This document shows, one piece after another, positions 1-8,600 of a stretch of 43,534 bases of DNA. Made by a program: the position numbers and the translations under genes. The notes beneath the pieces were generated by a model. It saw only the letters and a list, made by a program, of their open reading frames with translations, searched no databases and was not told the DNA's origin. The stretch lies in NCBI RefSeq assembly GCF_029892785.1, contig NZ_JARXXA010000025.1, positions 1 to 43,534 of the forward strand, written 5' to 3'. This DNA comes from Parabacteroides sp. PH5-46 (GTDB lineage: Bacteria > Bacteroidota > Bacteroidia > Bacteroidales > Tannerellaceae). Position 1 is the stretch's first letter; every line of letters begins with the position of its first letter.

Positions 1-120
1 AAATTTACGAATAAATATCTACTTAAACAACTGATACCCAATGTTTTTCAACCTTATCATAACTCTTTACGATAATTTCCTAACAGTTACTTAGAGCCGG
101 ATTAATACAAATAAGAGGTA

Positions 121-1197
121 ATGTTTATTGTGCAGGATGTTTATTCGGCGGCTGTACTAGGGTCGGTTTTTCTGGTATTTTCTGCGGCTTTTGGGCTATT
201 GTTGGTCAATGTGCCTGCGGGTGAAAAGTTGCGTAATTACCGTATCGGGCGTAGGCTGTTGACTGCTGCTTACCTGTTGCTTGCTTCCGTTGGCCTGGTA
301 GAGGTATATACCGGCAGAGGCTTTGCTCCCTGGCAGCAGGTGATGGTTTTTACGCTTATTGCCGCTTCATTTCAGGCCTCTTTCTTTACCTGTTCAATTG
401 TTATGCTTGTAGATGTAAGCCGCCTGGCTGTGCGTCGCGTTGTTGCTCAACTGGTGTGTATCAGTCTGTTTTCTGTTGTTTTGTTATTTTGTCTTTTCCT
501 GCCGTTTGCGGCTGCATGGCTTCATTACCTCATCTATGGGGCTGTGGTATGCTATGGGTTGCAATTACTAGGTTATGTTTATCTTTTCCGGCGTGAATAC
601 AAGCGTTATTGCCGGCAGATAGACAATTTTTTTGCCGATGGGGAAGATAAAAGGCTCAGGTGGATCATCACCTCTTTCTGCATGGCGCTTACGATTGGGA
701 TACTGGCACTTGCTTCCAGCTTTTTCCCCGAAAACATATATATCGCCTTTACAATCGGATATACACTCTTCTATATTCTCTTTGCTATTAAATACATCAA
801 TTACGGTTTTACTTTTTACCGGATCGAACCGGCACTGGAAGCGGAAAACGAAGAACAGATATCTTCTTCCGATCTTTCGGCTGCCCTGAATGTATGGATC
901 GGGCAAAAGCGTTTTTTGCACAAAGACCTCACCCTTGAAAGCGTAGCCGAGGAGTTGCGAACGAATCGCACCTACCTCTCCAAACATATCAATCACGAGA
1001 TGAACCATAACTTCAAGAGCTGGATACGTGAGTTGCGCATCAAGGAAGCCTGCCGTCTGATGGACGAAAACAACGAAATTTCCCTCCGCGAAGTAGGCGA
1101 GTTGGTAGGCATTCCCGACAGAAGCAGTTTTCATCGGCAGTTTACCCTCCAGACTGGTACTACCCCCGGCTCGTATAGAAAAACGACAGTTAAATAA
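121..1197 (+). CDS. Membrane-anchored AraC-family transcriptional regulator
   Basis: This 358-residue protein has two parts. Residues about 8-226 hold roughly seven hydrophobic stretches that look like membrane helices. Residues about 262-355 form an AraC-type double helix-turn-helix: the first helix pair lies around LTLESVAEELRTNRTYLSKH and the second around SLREVGELVGIPDRSSFHRQF, followed by the family's typical TPGSYRK ending. In this architecture the membrane part probably senses a signal and the C-terminal part binds DNA; that is inference, as no ligand domain is recognisable. The ATG at 121 gives a plausible N-terminal membrane segment. No target gene is obvious: the next gene is a secreted LRR protein on the same strand, separated by a hairpin. 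The DNA-binding domain is sure, the regulon is not. Confidence 0.85.
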   Translation: MFIVQDVYSAAVLGSVFLVFSAAFGLLLVNVPAGEKLRNYRIGRRLLTAAYLLLASVGLVEVYTGRGFAPWQQVMVFTLIAASFQASFFTCSIVMLVDVSRLAVRRVVAQLVCISLFSVVLLFCLFLPFAAAWLHYLIYGAVVCYGLQLLGYVYLFRREYKRYCRQIDNFFADGEDKRLRWIITSFCMALTIGILALASSFFPENIYIAFTIGYTLFYILFAIKYINYGFTFYRIEPALEAENEEQISSSDLSAALNVWIGQKRFLHKDLTLESVAEELRTNRTYLSKHINHEMNHNFKSWIRELRIKEACRLMDENNEISLREVGELVGIPDRSSFHRQFTLQTGTTPGSYRKTTVK

Positions 1198-1216
1198 TGT
1201 GAATTTTATTAATATG

Positions 1217-1250
1217 TTGCAGAACGTAAATCGAATTTTACGTTCTGCAA
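1217..1250 (+). terminator. Perfect 14-bp stem hairpin after the AraC-type gene
   Basis: Bases 1217-1230 are an exact inverted copy of 1237-1250, with a 6-base loop. It lies 20 bases after the regulator's stop codon. The trailing side is only moderately T-rich (tacattcttt), so it is a likely but not textbook terminator. It could also be an operator for the gene that follows. Confidence 0.5.
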
Positions 1251-1273
1251 TACATTCTTTCCAAGCCTGTAGC

Positions 1274-1281
1274 TACTTTTG
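1274..1281 (+). promoter_or_regulatory. Candidate -7 element (TACTTTTG) for the LRR gene
   Basis: TACTTTTG fits the Bacteroidetes -7 consensus TAnnTTTG. It lies 68 bases before the ATG at 1350. No good TTTG -33 box is seen at the usual spacing of about 19-21 bases, so support is partial. Confidence 0.3.
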
Positions 1282-1349
1282 GGATAATGATTAGCTTTTT
1301 GTACGCCACATTATATAGTTAAAAAACTACCATTAAAATCAATGAATTT

Positions 1350-3611
1350 ATGAAACAAATGATTACTCTATCTAAAAGGCTATTAATAGCCCTTTTTGTG
1401 CTGTTTGCCACTACAGCTACAGCCCTAAGTGCAACCCACCCCACGTACAACGTAAATGACGTGAATAAACTGAAAGCATTCCTTAATCAGACTTCGGTCG
1501 AAGACGGGAAGAAAAACTGGGAACAGATTCCTTCCGATACAGATCCTACCGGATGGAATGAAGATGATAGTAGATGGCAAACCTATCCCGGGCTTACTTG
1601 GACAGGAGACGTTAACAATAAAAGAATCACTCGGATCACTTGGTGGTTCTTAGGCTCTGATGTTTATAAAAAACTGGCAGGAACAGTCGATTTTACAGGC
1701 TGTACCTCTCTGAGCTATCTGGATTTGGAAGCTACCTCTGTTACATCTATTGATGTGAGCGGATGTGGAAGTCTATCCAATTTCTGGGCTTCTGATAATA
1801 CAGTTTTAGAAACGCTCAACTGTTCGAACACGTCAATGAATTATTTGGATTTATTAGGTTGTACGAACTTGAAAACATTGGATTGTTCGAATAACCAGAT
1901 TACTTCATTGGAGATACCACAAACTGTAACAACTCTTGATTGTTCTAACAACCGGATTCCCTTACGCATTCTGCCCACAGGAATACAAAACTACACCTAT
2001 GCTCCGCAGGTAATTACAATATCAGTTACAACTAATCCGGTAGACCTTTCGGGTGTTGCTACGGGTATAACTAGTGCTACTAATGCGTCCGGAGCGGATA
2101 TAGGTACGCTTTCAGGCGATATCCTCACCCTACCTGATGGTACTACCGGTGTTGTAGAAGCGCATATCACTACAAGTGACTTTCCTGCACAAGGTGCTAA
2201 TGCGGCTATGATCTACACATTCACAGTAGTTACAGGTTTCAATTCGGGAGATATAACGAAACTGCAAGCCTTCTTAGCGCAGGAATCTAATCTTCCCGGA
2301 ATAAAAAATTGGGAAAGATTGGGGATGAGTCAGGATCCCGCTACGTTGGATGCCGGCAGTGCTGCCTGGGGGAGTATAGATGGTATTACTTGGGTAGATA
2401 GCCCTGATGATATGCGGATCAGCGAAATAAGCTGGACGTATAGTTCTTTAGGCGGATCATTAGACCTCTCAGGCTGCGATAGTTTAACAGTATTGAATTG
2501 CTTCGGCAACGCTCTTAGCTCTCTGGATGTTTCCGGATGTAGCCAATTAACAGTATTGGATTGCTCCAGCAACGCTCTTAGCTCTCTGGATGTTTCCGGA
2601 TGTAGCCAATTAACCGGATTGAGTTGCTCCGGAAACGCTCTTAGCTCTCTGGATGTTTCCGGATGTAGCCAATTAGCCGAATTGAATTGTTACTGGAATT
2701 ATATACCCCTAAGTAGTTTGCCTTCGGTGGGAGTATGCAGCGATTATCTTTATGCACCGCAATACGCTACAGCACCCTCTCCCCTTACCTCACCGATAGA
2801 TCTTTCGGCTATTGCTGCAGGTTCGGCTATTGATGAGGCAAGCTTTGAGTGTTTGGATGAAAATGGGTTTCCGATAAGTGGTTATTCGCTAGATAATAAT
2901 ATACTTACATTGCCTGCCGGTTTTACCGGTACTGTAGAGTTGTATATTAGTACGGCTGATTTTCCTGTTGATCGATTTGGAGACCCCGCTTTGATCTACA
3001 ATTTTACGGTAGAAGCAGGAGAGCAGCCGGAGCCGGAGTCTGTAGCTGTATTGGTGGCGCTAGACTTGGTAGATCCTGATTTGCGTGAGCATATTGGTCT
3101 GAATCCGGTAGAAGGTACTACCGAAATGACCAAAGGAGAGCCTTTCGAGCTACGCGTGTGGCTGGATAGCCTGACACACCTAAGTGGCATTGCCGTGTAC
3201 CTGAACGATCAACTGCTTGACCCGATACGCACCGAAACACGCTCTGCCAGTCCGGACGAAAGCTTGCTACGTGCCAATCAGCAGGTATGGGAAACCGTTT
3301 ACGTATATCGCATCATGGCTACGGATGACATGCAAATCCGCATAGTGGGACTTAGTTGGAACGACGGAAAGAACCCAACAGGCACCCTCTCTGACCCCTC
3401 CGGACAAGGAGCTAAGGTATATACTACCCCTGGATACATCTTCATAGCTCAGGGAGCAAAGCCTCAGCGTGAAAATATCCTGATCTACAATCTAAACGGA
3501 CAGCTACTGAAATCTGCCCCGGCCGCAGAAGGCGTAAGCCGTATCCCTGTAGCAAAGGGTATTTACATCGTAGCAATAGGCGACAACCGCTGGAAGGTAG
3601 TTGTCAGATAA
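1350..3611 (+). CDS. Secreted leucine-rich-repeat protein with a type IX-like C-terminus
   Basis: The 753-residue product starts with a clear signal peptide (about residues 1-28, cut near ALSA). Two related modules follow. Each opens with a conserved block (KLKAFLNQ...KNWEQ and KLQAFLAQ...KNWER, then a GLTW or GITW stretch), continues with BspA-like leucine-rich repeats of the type LDCSSNALSSLDVSGCSQL, and ends with a beta-rich part starting LSG or LSA. The LRRs are about 21 residues long. The last 70 residues (IYNLNGQLLKS ... GIYIVAIG ... WKVVVR) resemble a type IX secretion sorting domain: a beta-rich end with NG, a GIYIV strand and a basic tail. PorU and PorV are encoded later in this window, which fits export to the surface. 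The role is probably adhesion or binding, by analogy with BspA-like proteins; no enzymatic motif is visible. Confidence 0.85.
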   Translation: MKQMITLSKRLLIALFVLFATTATALSATHPTYNVNDVNKLKAFLNQTSVEDGKKNWEQIPSDTDPTGWNEDDSRWQTYPGLTWTGDVNNKRITRITWWFLGSDVYKKLAGTVDFTGCTSLSYLDLEATSVTSIDVSGCGSLSNFWASDNTVLETLNCSNTSMNYLDLLGCTNLKTLDCSNNQITSLEIPQTVTTLDCSNNRIPLRILPTGIQNYTYAPQVITISVTTNPVDLSGVATGITSATNASGADIGTLSGDILTLPDGTTGVVEAHITTSDFPAQGANAAMIYTFTVVTGFNSGDITKLQAFLAQESNLPGIKNWERLGMSQDPATLDAGSAAWGSIDGITWVDSPDDMRISEISWTYSSLGGSLDLSGCDSLTVLNCFGNALSSLDVSGCSQLTVLDCSSNALSSLDVSGCSQLTGLSCSGNALSSLDVSGCSQLAELNCYWNYIPLSSLPSVGVCSDYLYAPQYATAPSPLTSPIDLSAIAAGSAIDEASFECLDENGFPISGYSLDNNILTLPAGFTGTVELYISTADFPVDRFGDPALIYNFTVEAGEQPEPESVAVLVALDLVDPDLREHIGLNPVEGTTEMTKGEPFELRVWLDSLTHLSGIAVYLNDQLLDPIRTETRSASPDESLLRANQQVWETVYVYRIMATDDMQIRIVGLSWNDGKNPTGTLSDPSGQGAKVYTTPGYIFIAQGAKPQRENILIYNLNGQLLKSAPAAEGVSRIPVAKGIYIVAIGDNRWKVVVR
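2508..2675 (+). repeat. Exact 63-bp tandem repeat inside the LRR gene
   Basis: A 42-bp block starting aacgctcttagctctctgga occurs identically at 2508, 2571 and 2634, a period of 63 bp or 21 residues. The intervening 21 bases differ between copies. Identity at the DNA level points to recent duplication and possible copy-number variation of this LRR. Confidence 0.9.
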
Positions 3612-3624
3612 CAGATAATACACT

Positions 3625-3647
3625 GAGACAAGGCTATGCCTCGTCTC
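3625..3647 (+). terminator. Short hairpin after the LRR gene
   Basis: Bases 3625-3634 pair with 3638-3647, with one mismatch and a 3-base loop. It lies 14 bases after the stop codon. No T-run follows directly, so it may act together with the larger hairpin just downstream. Confidence 0.4.
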
Positions 3648-3655
3648 TATTAACG

Positions 3656-3725
3656 GGTGGTATGTGGACCGTGGGGCGCAGCAGGAACAATGCGCACCAC
3701 CCCATGTACCACCTTCTGTCTTTTT
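3656..3725 (+). terminator. Large hairpin plus T-run, terminator of the LRR gene
   Basis: An outer stem pairs 3656-3667 with 3702-3713 (12 pairs including two G-T). An inner stem pairs 3671-3680 with 3691-3700 (9 of 10), with a 10-base loop. The sequence ttctgtctttttg follows. This is a long imperfect hairpin with a U-rich tail, typical of intrinsic termination. Confidence 0.65.
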
Positions 3726-3864
3726 GACAAAATGTTAATATACCCCCTGCTCACAGGCCATATTTCGGACAAAAACCGGGAGAGCTTGCAAAGAAGGCTT
3801 CTATTTGGCACTTAAGTTTTATCGCTTTGCAAGCTGCAGCACGCAGAACGGAACACGCAGAACG

Positions 3865-3903
3865 CATTTTTCGATATTCTTCATTCATTTTTCGATATTC
3901 TTC
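3865..3903. repeat. 21-bp-period direct repeat
   Basis: catttttcgatattcttc occurs at 3865-3882 and again at 3886-3903. Read on the minus strand it would encode NEEYRKM twice, a low-complexity peptide. Confidence 0.7.
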
Positions 3904-4030
3904 GTTCAATATCCTTCTTTTTGCTATTTCAGAAACGGTACTCATTTCACCCCTGTTTTTGGTTAATAAACCTTTTAAATTACATATTTCGGACACAATA
4001 TTTCGACCTGGCAGAAATATGTAACAAAAT

Positions 4031-4106
4031 GATCCAAATGATTTCAGTAAATCATTTAGATCACTTTGCCAAATCACTTGGATCATTAAGCAAAATCACC
4101 TGGATG
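4031..4106. repeat. 22-bp-period palindromic array A
   Basis: The half-site AAATCAyyTrGATSA starts at 4049, 4071 and 4093, exactly 22 bp apart. The bases at 4031-4044 are its reverse complement. Together 4031-4044 and 4049-4062 form a dyad (13 of 14 pairs) around the 4-bp centre cagt. The array lies in non-coding DNA between the LRR gene and the lipoprotein gene. Confidence 0.75.
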
Positions 4107-4152
4107 AATCGGAAGAAAACCCTTGATTTAACTAAATGTTAGTTAAAATCAA

Positions 4153-4196
4153 TTCGGTTTTTATTAAAATTCGTTTCGGTTTCTATTTTTCCGACA
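4153..4196. repeat. Two degenerate copies spaced 22 bp
   Basis: TTCGGTTTyTATT occurs at 4153 and 4175, again 22 bp apart. The region is AT-rich, so chance is a real alternative. Confidence 0.35.
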
Positions 4197-4362
4197 CTTT
4201 TCAAGAAAAGAGAAGTTAGCAAAAAACGCTATTTTGTAAAATCATGCATCGATATAAGATATTTTAACATTAAAATGATTAACAAACTACATCGCAGATG
4301 CAAAACGTTGATTAACCTCATACGTCTGCGACGCAAATCTACCTTTTCTACCTGAAAATGAT

Positions 4363-4410
4363 TTTTATCTATGAAAAAGTCTGAATATTTTTATTTTTTC
4401 ATAGATAAAA
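4363..4410. repeat. 16-bp perfect inverted repeat with 16-base loop
   Basis: Bases 4363-4378 (ttttatctatgaaaaa) are an exact inverted copy of 4395-4410. It lies about 65 bases before the -33 element of the lipoprotein gene. It could be an operator, an attenuator-like hairpin or a terminator for a transcript from the preceding region. Confidence 0.7.
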
Positions 4411-4475
4411 GTATATTTAACGATCCCCAAGCCCTTAGTGCTTACTCCTTATTACCTATTTTTCTTGTTTTCCTT

Positions 4476-4504
4476 TTTGCGAATCGGATATTTATGTACT
4501 TTTG
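4476..4504 (+). promoter_or_regulatory. Promoter of the lipoprotein-serine acetyltransferase pair
   Basis: A TTTG (4476-4479) and a TACTTTTG (4497-4504) match the Bacteroidetes -33 and -7 elements, with a spacer of 17 bases, slightly short of the usual 19-21. Transcription would start about 25 bases before the ATG at 4537. Confidence 0.55.
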
Positions 4505-4536
4505 TCCTAAGAATCAACAATTAAATAACAAAAGGA

Positions 4537-4986
4537 ATGATTACCGGAATAAAAAAGATATTGTTTGCTCTGTTTATGGCCATCACCCTGATGGCTTGCG
4601 AAGGACCAACAGGCCCGATGGGTCCCGAAGGGCCACAAGGAGAAGGGATGGATTGGATCATTAAAACGTATGATGTGAAGAGCCGGGACTGGGTGCGTGT
4701 TGGTGAAGTAGATGAATTAGGTTCATACTTCTATTATGACTTTGATGAACCGGATCTTTCGAAGTTTATTTTTGATAGTGGAGCGCTGATCGGCTATTAT
4801 CTGGATGGCGGAGCATGGGCGCCAATGCTGTACTCTATTCCGGTGCATGATGGCCAAAATATATGGACCGAGACGTATACGTATGATTATACGGTTGGTT
4901 CGATAAGATTCTATGTTAATATAAGCGATTTTTATACGAAGGACTTCCCAGGGGATATGACTTTCAGAATTGTTATGTTATACTAA
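4537..4986 (+). CDS. Small collagen-like lipoprotein
   Basis: The 149-residue product has a lipoprotein signal peptide with the lipobox LMAC (cysteine at residue 21). Right after it comes a short collagen-like run of Gly-Pro-x triplets (GPTGPMGPEGPQGEG). The remaining ~110 residues are rich in aromatic and acidic residues and look beta-structured; no family was recognised. It is probably anchored in the outer membrane. The start at 4537 is supported by the promoter at 4476-4504, by an aaagga sequence just before the ATG, and by the signal peptide. The serine acetyltransferase gene starts 3 bases after its stop, so the two are probably cotranscribed. Short collagen-like runs after the lipid cysteine are common in Bacteroidetes lipoproteins; the function is unknown. 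Confidence 0.8.
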   Translation: MITGIKKILFALFMAITLMACEGPTGPMGPEGPQGEGMDWIIKTYDVKSRDWVRVGEVDELGSYFYYDFDEPDLSKFIFDSGALIGYYLDGGAWAPMLYSIPVHDGQNIWTETYTYDYTVGSIRFYVNISDFYTKDFPGDMTFRIVMLY

Positions 4987-4989
4987 GCA

Positions 4990-5886
4990 ATGCCGGAACC
5001 CGAAAGCTTATTGAATAGTATTGTTGGCAGGCTCTCGGATGAATCGTCGTACACGCAATTGTTTCATCCGTACCGGGACGACGAAGCCTTGCCTTCCGGA
5101 GAGATACTGAAAAAGATTATTGAGATTTGCCGGGCCATCCTTTTTCCGGGATATTACGGCAAAGCGCGTGTTAGCAGGCAGACCCTTCCGTATCATATCG
5201 GGGTAAATGTACAAAGTTTGCATACCCTGCTATCTCGCCAGATATATGCCGGATTGTGCTTTTCGGATAAAAATTGTGCCGATTGTCCGGAAGAGGTTGT
5301 TTCGGGAAAAGCTGAGGGGCTGTCGCGCTCCTTTATTGCGGCATTGCCCGAACTGCGCGAGATACTGGCTACCGATGTAGAGGCTACATTCAACAATGAT
5401 CCTGCGGCACAGAATCCGGGCGAAGTAATCTTCTGCTATCCGGGTATCCGTGCCATTATCAATTACCGGATCGCCCACCAATTATACGAACTGGGGGTAC
5501 CTTTCATTCCACGTATGATATCGGAAATGGCTCATTCGGAAACGGGTATAGATATTCATCCCGGCGCCCGGATCGGGCATCACTTTGCCATAGACCATGG
5601 TACCGGAACGGTGATTGGCGAAACCAGCATTATCGGCAACTATGTACGTATATTCCAGGGTGTAAGCCTTGCCGGAGAAAAACTTCCACCCGACGAAAAC
5701 GGGCATGCCACCCGTGGCGTTCCGCGCCATCCGGTGCTGGAAGACCATGTTACGGTATACTCCAACTCCACCCTGCTGGGGCGTATCCGCATAGGCGAAG
5801 GCGCCACCATCGGCGGCAATGTGTGGGTAACAAGCGATGTGGCGGCAGGAACAACGGTTTCACAACAAAATAACTTTAAACGTTAA
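4990..5886 (+). CDS. cysE: Serine O-acetyltransferase (CysE/EpsC-like)
   Basis: This 298-residue enzyme should transfer acetyl from acetyl-CoA to L-serine, giving O-acetylserine for cysteine synthesis in the cytoplasm. Residues about 1-165 are helical, and residues about 175-290 form the left-handed beta-helix of hexapeptide transferases. The typical core DIHPGARIG ... FAIDHGTGTVIGET carries the catalytic histidine of the family, and a GGNVWV strand closes the helix. It is longer than the roughly 200-residue EpsC forms because of its N-terminal part. It follows the lipoprotein gene by 3 bases and precedes the methyltransferase gene by 19. No sulfur-metabolism genes are adjacent, so regulation by cysteine cannot be read from context. 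Confidence 0.9.
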   Translation: MPEPESLLNSIVGRLSDESSYTQLFHPYRDDEALPSGEILKKIIEICRAILFPGYYGKARVSRQTLPYHIGVNVQSLHTLLSRQIYAGLCFSDKNCADCPEEVVSGKAEGLSRSFIAALPELREILATDVEATFNNDPAAQNPGEVIFCYPGIRAIINYRIAHQLYELGVPFIPRMISEMAHSETGIDIHPGARIGHHFAIDHGTGTVIGETSIIGNYVRIFQGVSLAGEKLPPDENGHATRGVPRHPVLEDHVTVYSNSTLLGRIRIGEGATIGGNVWVTSDVAAGTTVSQQNNFKR

Positions 5887-5905
5887 ATATTCAATTGATT
5901 AAAGA

Positions 5906-7327
5906 ATGAGCGAAGCGAGTTTTGAGATGGTAGCAAAGACCCTTTATGGGTTGGAAGAGATATTGGCTGATGAGCTGATAGCTTTGGGAGCCAATGATGT
6001 ACAGATCGGACGAAGGATGGTTTCCTTTTCCGGGGATAAGGAATTGCTCTACAAAGCCAATTTTTGTTGCCGGACAGCCTTACGCATACTGAAACCTATC
6101 TATCAGTTTAAAGCAAAAGATGCCGATACGGTTTACAAAAAGGTAAAAGAAGTAGCCTGGGAAGAGTACATTTCAGAGGATAAAACGTTTGCCATTGACT
6201 CGGTGATCCATTCCGAAGATTTCAACCATTCCAAGTTTGTAGCCTATCGTACCAAAGACGCTATTGTAGACTATTTTACCGAGCAAGGGAAAAAGCGTCC
6301 TTCCGTACGGGTAAACAAGCCCGATTTGTATATCAATATCCATATATCGCATAATGATTGTACCCTGTCTATCGACAGTTCGGGCGAAAGCCTCCACAAA
6401 CGGGGATACCGCATCGAACAAAACGAAGCGCCTCTGAATGAGGTACTGGCAGCCGGTATGATTCTGAAAACAGGCTGGAAGGGCGATTCGCATTTTGTGG
6501 ATCCTTTATGCGGCTCGGGCACTCTGCTTATCGAAGCAGCCATGATAGCCCTCAACATTGCCCCGGGTATCCACCGGAAAGAGTTTGCCTTTGAGAAATG
6601 GGTAGACTTTGACCAGGACTTGTTCGACCGGATATACAACGACGAGAGCCAGGAACGCGAATTTACCTTTAAATGCTACGGAAGCGACATCTCTCCGGCG
6701 GCTATAGAAATGGCGGAAAAGAATGTGCGCAATGCCGGGCTGATGAAGTATATCGAGCTGAAAGTCTTGCCTTTCCAACAATATGCAGAGGCACCGAAAC
6801 CGGGCATTATGGTAACCAATCCACCCTACGGCGAACGTATCTCGTCTCGCGACCTGATGGGCCTGTACAGCATGATAGGCGAACGCATGAAGCATGTCTT
6901 TACCGGCTATAAGGTATGGATACTGAGCTACAAAGACGAATGTTTCGACAAAATAGCACTTCGCCCCAACGAGAAGGTAAAGCTAATGAACGGCTCACTG
7001 GAATGCGAATACCGTTGTTACGAGATCTTTGAAGGAAAAAATAAAGACTATAAAAAGAGCCTGGGAGAAGAAGGCCGGAGAGGCTTGCCGGATACAGACC
7101 GGAAGAAAGACTTCAAGCGGAAAGACAAGCGCCCGGTAGACTTTAAAACGGCCAGAATGGATCGTCCGGACCGCCGTTTTGCAGCCGCTCATGCTGAAGG
7201 GAATGACGAGGATGACGAGCGTGCGTACCTGGCACCTAAAAAGCTAGCCTTCAAGCCCTCGAAAGGGAAACCCGAAAGACCCGAAAGACCAAGGTTTAAT
7301 AACAGTAAAAGAGAAGATAAAAAATGA
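5906..7327 (+). CDS. THUMP-domain 23S rRNA guanine-N2 methyltransferase (RlmL N-terminal type)
   Basis: The 473-residue protein has an N-terminal ferredoxin-like/THUMP part (about residues 1-155) and a Rossmann methyltransferase part (about 160-385). The latter contains the SAM-binding [14 protein letters not shown] and the catalytic motif NPPYGERIS of N2-guanine methyltransferases. It matches the N-terminal half of E. coli RlmL, which makes m2G2445, and lacks the RlmK half. The last ~85 residues are a disordered tail rich in Lys, Arg and Asp, probably an RNA-binding extension. Its stop overlaps the purD start by 4 bases (ATGA), pointing to translational coupling. The target base is inferred from the family only. 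Confidence 0.88.
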   Translation: MSEASFEMVAKTLYGLEEILADELIALGANDVQIGRRMVSFSGDKELLYKANFCCRTALRILKPIYQFKAKDADTVYKKVKEVAWEEYISEDKTFAIDSVIHSEDFNHSKFVAYRTKDAIVDYFTEQGKKRPSVRVNKPDLYINIHISHNDCTLSIDSSGESLHKRGYRIEQNEAPLNEVLAAGMILKTGWKGDSHFVDPLCGSGTLLIEAAMIALNIAPGIHRKEFAFEKWVDFDQDLFDRIYNDESQEREFTFKCYGSDISPAAIEMAEKNVRNAGLMKYIELKVLPFQQYAEAPKPGIMVTNPPYGERISSRDLMGLYSMIGERMKHVFTGYKVWILSYKDECFDKIALRPNEKVKLMNGSLECEYRCYEIFEGKNKDYKKSLGEEGRRGLPDTDRKKDFKRKDKRPVDFKTARMDRPDRRFAAAHAEGNDEDDERAYLAPKKLAFKPSKGKPERPERPRFNNSKREDKK

Positions 7328-8598
7328 ATATTTTATTGATAGGATCAGGAGGAAGAGAACATGCGCTGGCCTGGAAAATAGCGCAAAGTCCGAAAACAGA
7401 CAAGCTGTATATTGCCCCCGGTAACGCGGGAACGGCAGATGCCGGCATAAACGTAGGAATAACTGTTTCCGATTTTCCTGCCATAAAAGACTTCGTACTG
7501 ACCCATCAGATTGATATGCTAGTGGTAGGCCCCGAAGACCCGTTGGTAAAAGGAATTTATGACTTTTTCAAAAGCGATGTCTCCCTGCAACATATCCCGG
7601 TAATAGGCCCCAGCAAGGAAGGAGCTCACCTGGAAGGCAGCAAAGATTTTGCGAAAGCCTTTATGCAGCGACACCAGATCCCGACAGCCCGCTATAAGAG
7701 CATTACTGCCGAAACCCTGACCGAAGGTTACGCCTTCCTGGACACACTGCAAGCCCCTTATGTACTGAAAGCCGATGGACTGGCCGCCGGAAAAGGGGTA
7801 TTGATTATCGACAATCCGGAAGAGGCGAAAAAAGAGCTGGAAGGCATGCTACACGGCATGTTTGGCGATGCCAGCAAAACAGTCGTGATAGAAGAATTCC
7901 TGGACGGTATAGAGTGCTCCGTATTTGTACTCTCTGACGGGAATGACTACAAAATACTACCGGTAGCCAAAGATTATAAGCGAATTGGCGAAGGAAATAC
8001 CGGATTGAATACCGGTGGAATGGGTGCTGTATCACCTGTACCTTTTGCCGATGAAGCATTCATGAAAAAGGTAGAAGAGCGCATCATCCGCCCGACAATA
8101 GAAGGCTTGAAGAAAGAGAAAATCGATTATAAAGGCTTTATCTTCCTGGGACTGATAAATGTGGAAGGAGAACCAATGGTTATTGAATACAACTGCCGGA
8201 TGGGTGACCCTGAAACAGAAGTAGTGATGCTACGTATCCAGAGCGACCTGGTAGACCTGCTGGAAGGAGTAGCACAAGGAAACTTGAAAGACCGCCGGCT
8301 GGAGATTGACCCCCGCGCCGCCGTAACTGTTATGCTTGTAAGCGGCGGCTATCCGGAGGATTACGAAAAAGGCAAACCGATAGCCGGGCTTGATCAAGCG
8401 ACAGCCACCGACAGCATCCTGTTTCATGCCGGAACTGCTGCTTCGGGAGGTGAGGTACTTACCAGCGGAGGCCGTGTAATAGCCGTCAGCTCTTACGGAG
8501 CAGACCGCCGGGCAGCCTTGGCTCAATCGTATGCAACAGCTGCATTGATCCGCTTTGAAAACATGTATTTCCGCACCGATATAGGATTTGACCTGTAA
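7324..8598 (+). CDS. purD: Phosphoribosylamine-glycine ligase
   Basis: This 424-residue enzyme joins glycine to phosphoribosylamine with ATP, the second step of purine synthesis. The order of motifs is that of the family: N-terminal [27 protein letters not shown], the ATP-grasp core [20 protein letters not shown], and the metal-binding [10 protein letters not shown] near residue 290. Length is normal. The start overlaps the preceding methyltransferase gene by 4 bases, and a membrane-protein gene begins 2 bases after the stop, so it sits inside an operon. No other pur gene is in the window. Confidence 0.97.
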   Translation: MNILLIGSGGREHALAWKIAQSPKTDKLYIAPGNAGTADAGINVGITVSDFPAIKDFVLTHQIDMLVVGPEDPLVKGIYDFFKSDVSLQHIPVIGPSKEGAHLEGSKDFAKAFMQRHQIPTARYKSITAETLTEGYAFLDTLQAPYVLKADGLAAGKGVLIIDNPEEAKKELEGMLHGMFGDASKTVVIEEFLDGIECSVFVLSDGNDYKILPVAKDYKRIGEGNTGLNTGGMGAVSPVPFADEAFMKKVEERIIRPTIEGLKKEKIDYKGFIFLGLINVEGEPMVIEYNCRMGDPETEVVMLRIQSDLVDLLEGVAQGNLKDRRLEIDPRAAVTVMLVSGGYPEDYEKGKPIAGLDQATATDSILFHAGTAASGGEVLTSGGRVIAVSSYGADRRAALAQSYATAALIRFENMYFRTDIGFDL

Positions 8599-8600
8599 GT

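Larger units (their letters stand above)
3726..4475. other. Long non-coding region rich in repeats and hairpins
   Basis: About 750 bases contain no ORF with convincing coding character. They hold a 21-bp direct repeat (3865-3903), two copies of atatttcggaca (near 3760 and 3985), the 22-bp array at 4031-4106, a second pair of 22-bp-spaced copies at 4153-4196, and a 16-bp perfect inverted repeat at 4363-4410. Open frames here are short, overlap each other and end in low-complexity peptides. The region may be a decayed gene, a regulatory area or a small-RNA locus; nothing in the sequence decides. Confidence 0.6.

Noticed and set aside
3751-4086. 111-codon minus-strand frame with a repeated NEEYRKM
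   Set aside because: The peptide is low-complexity, made by a 21-bp direct repeat, and the frame crosses array A; no family is recognisable. A remnant of an older gene cannot be excluded.
4363-4410. Invertible promoter flanked by inverted repeats
   Set aside because: The space between the arms is only 16 bases, too short to carry a promoter, and no recombinase gene is nearby.
4371-4664. 97-codon frame before and across the lipoprotein start
   Set aside because: It begins inside the 16-bp inverted repeat, spans the promoter at 4476-4504 and runs out of frame through the lipoprotein gene, whose signal peptide and lipobox are clear.
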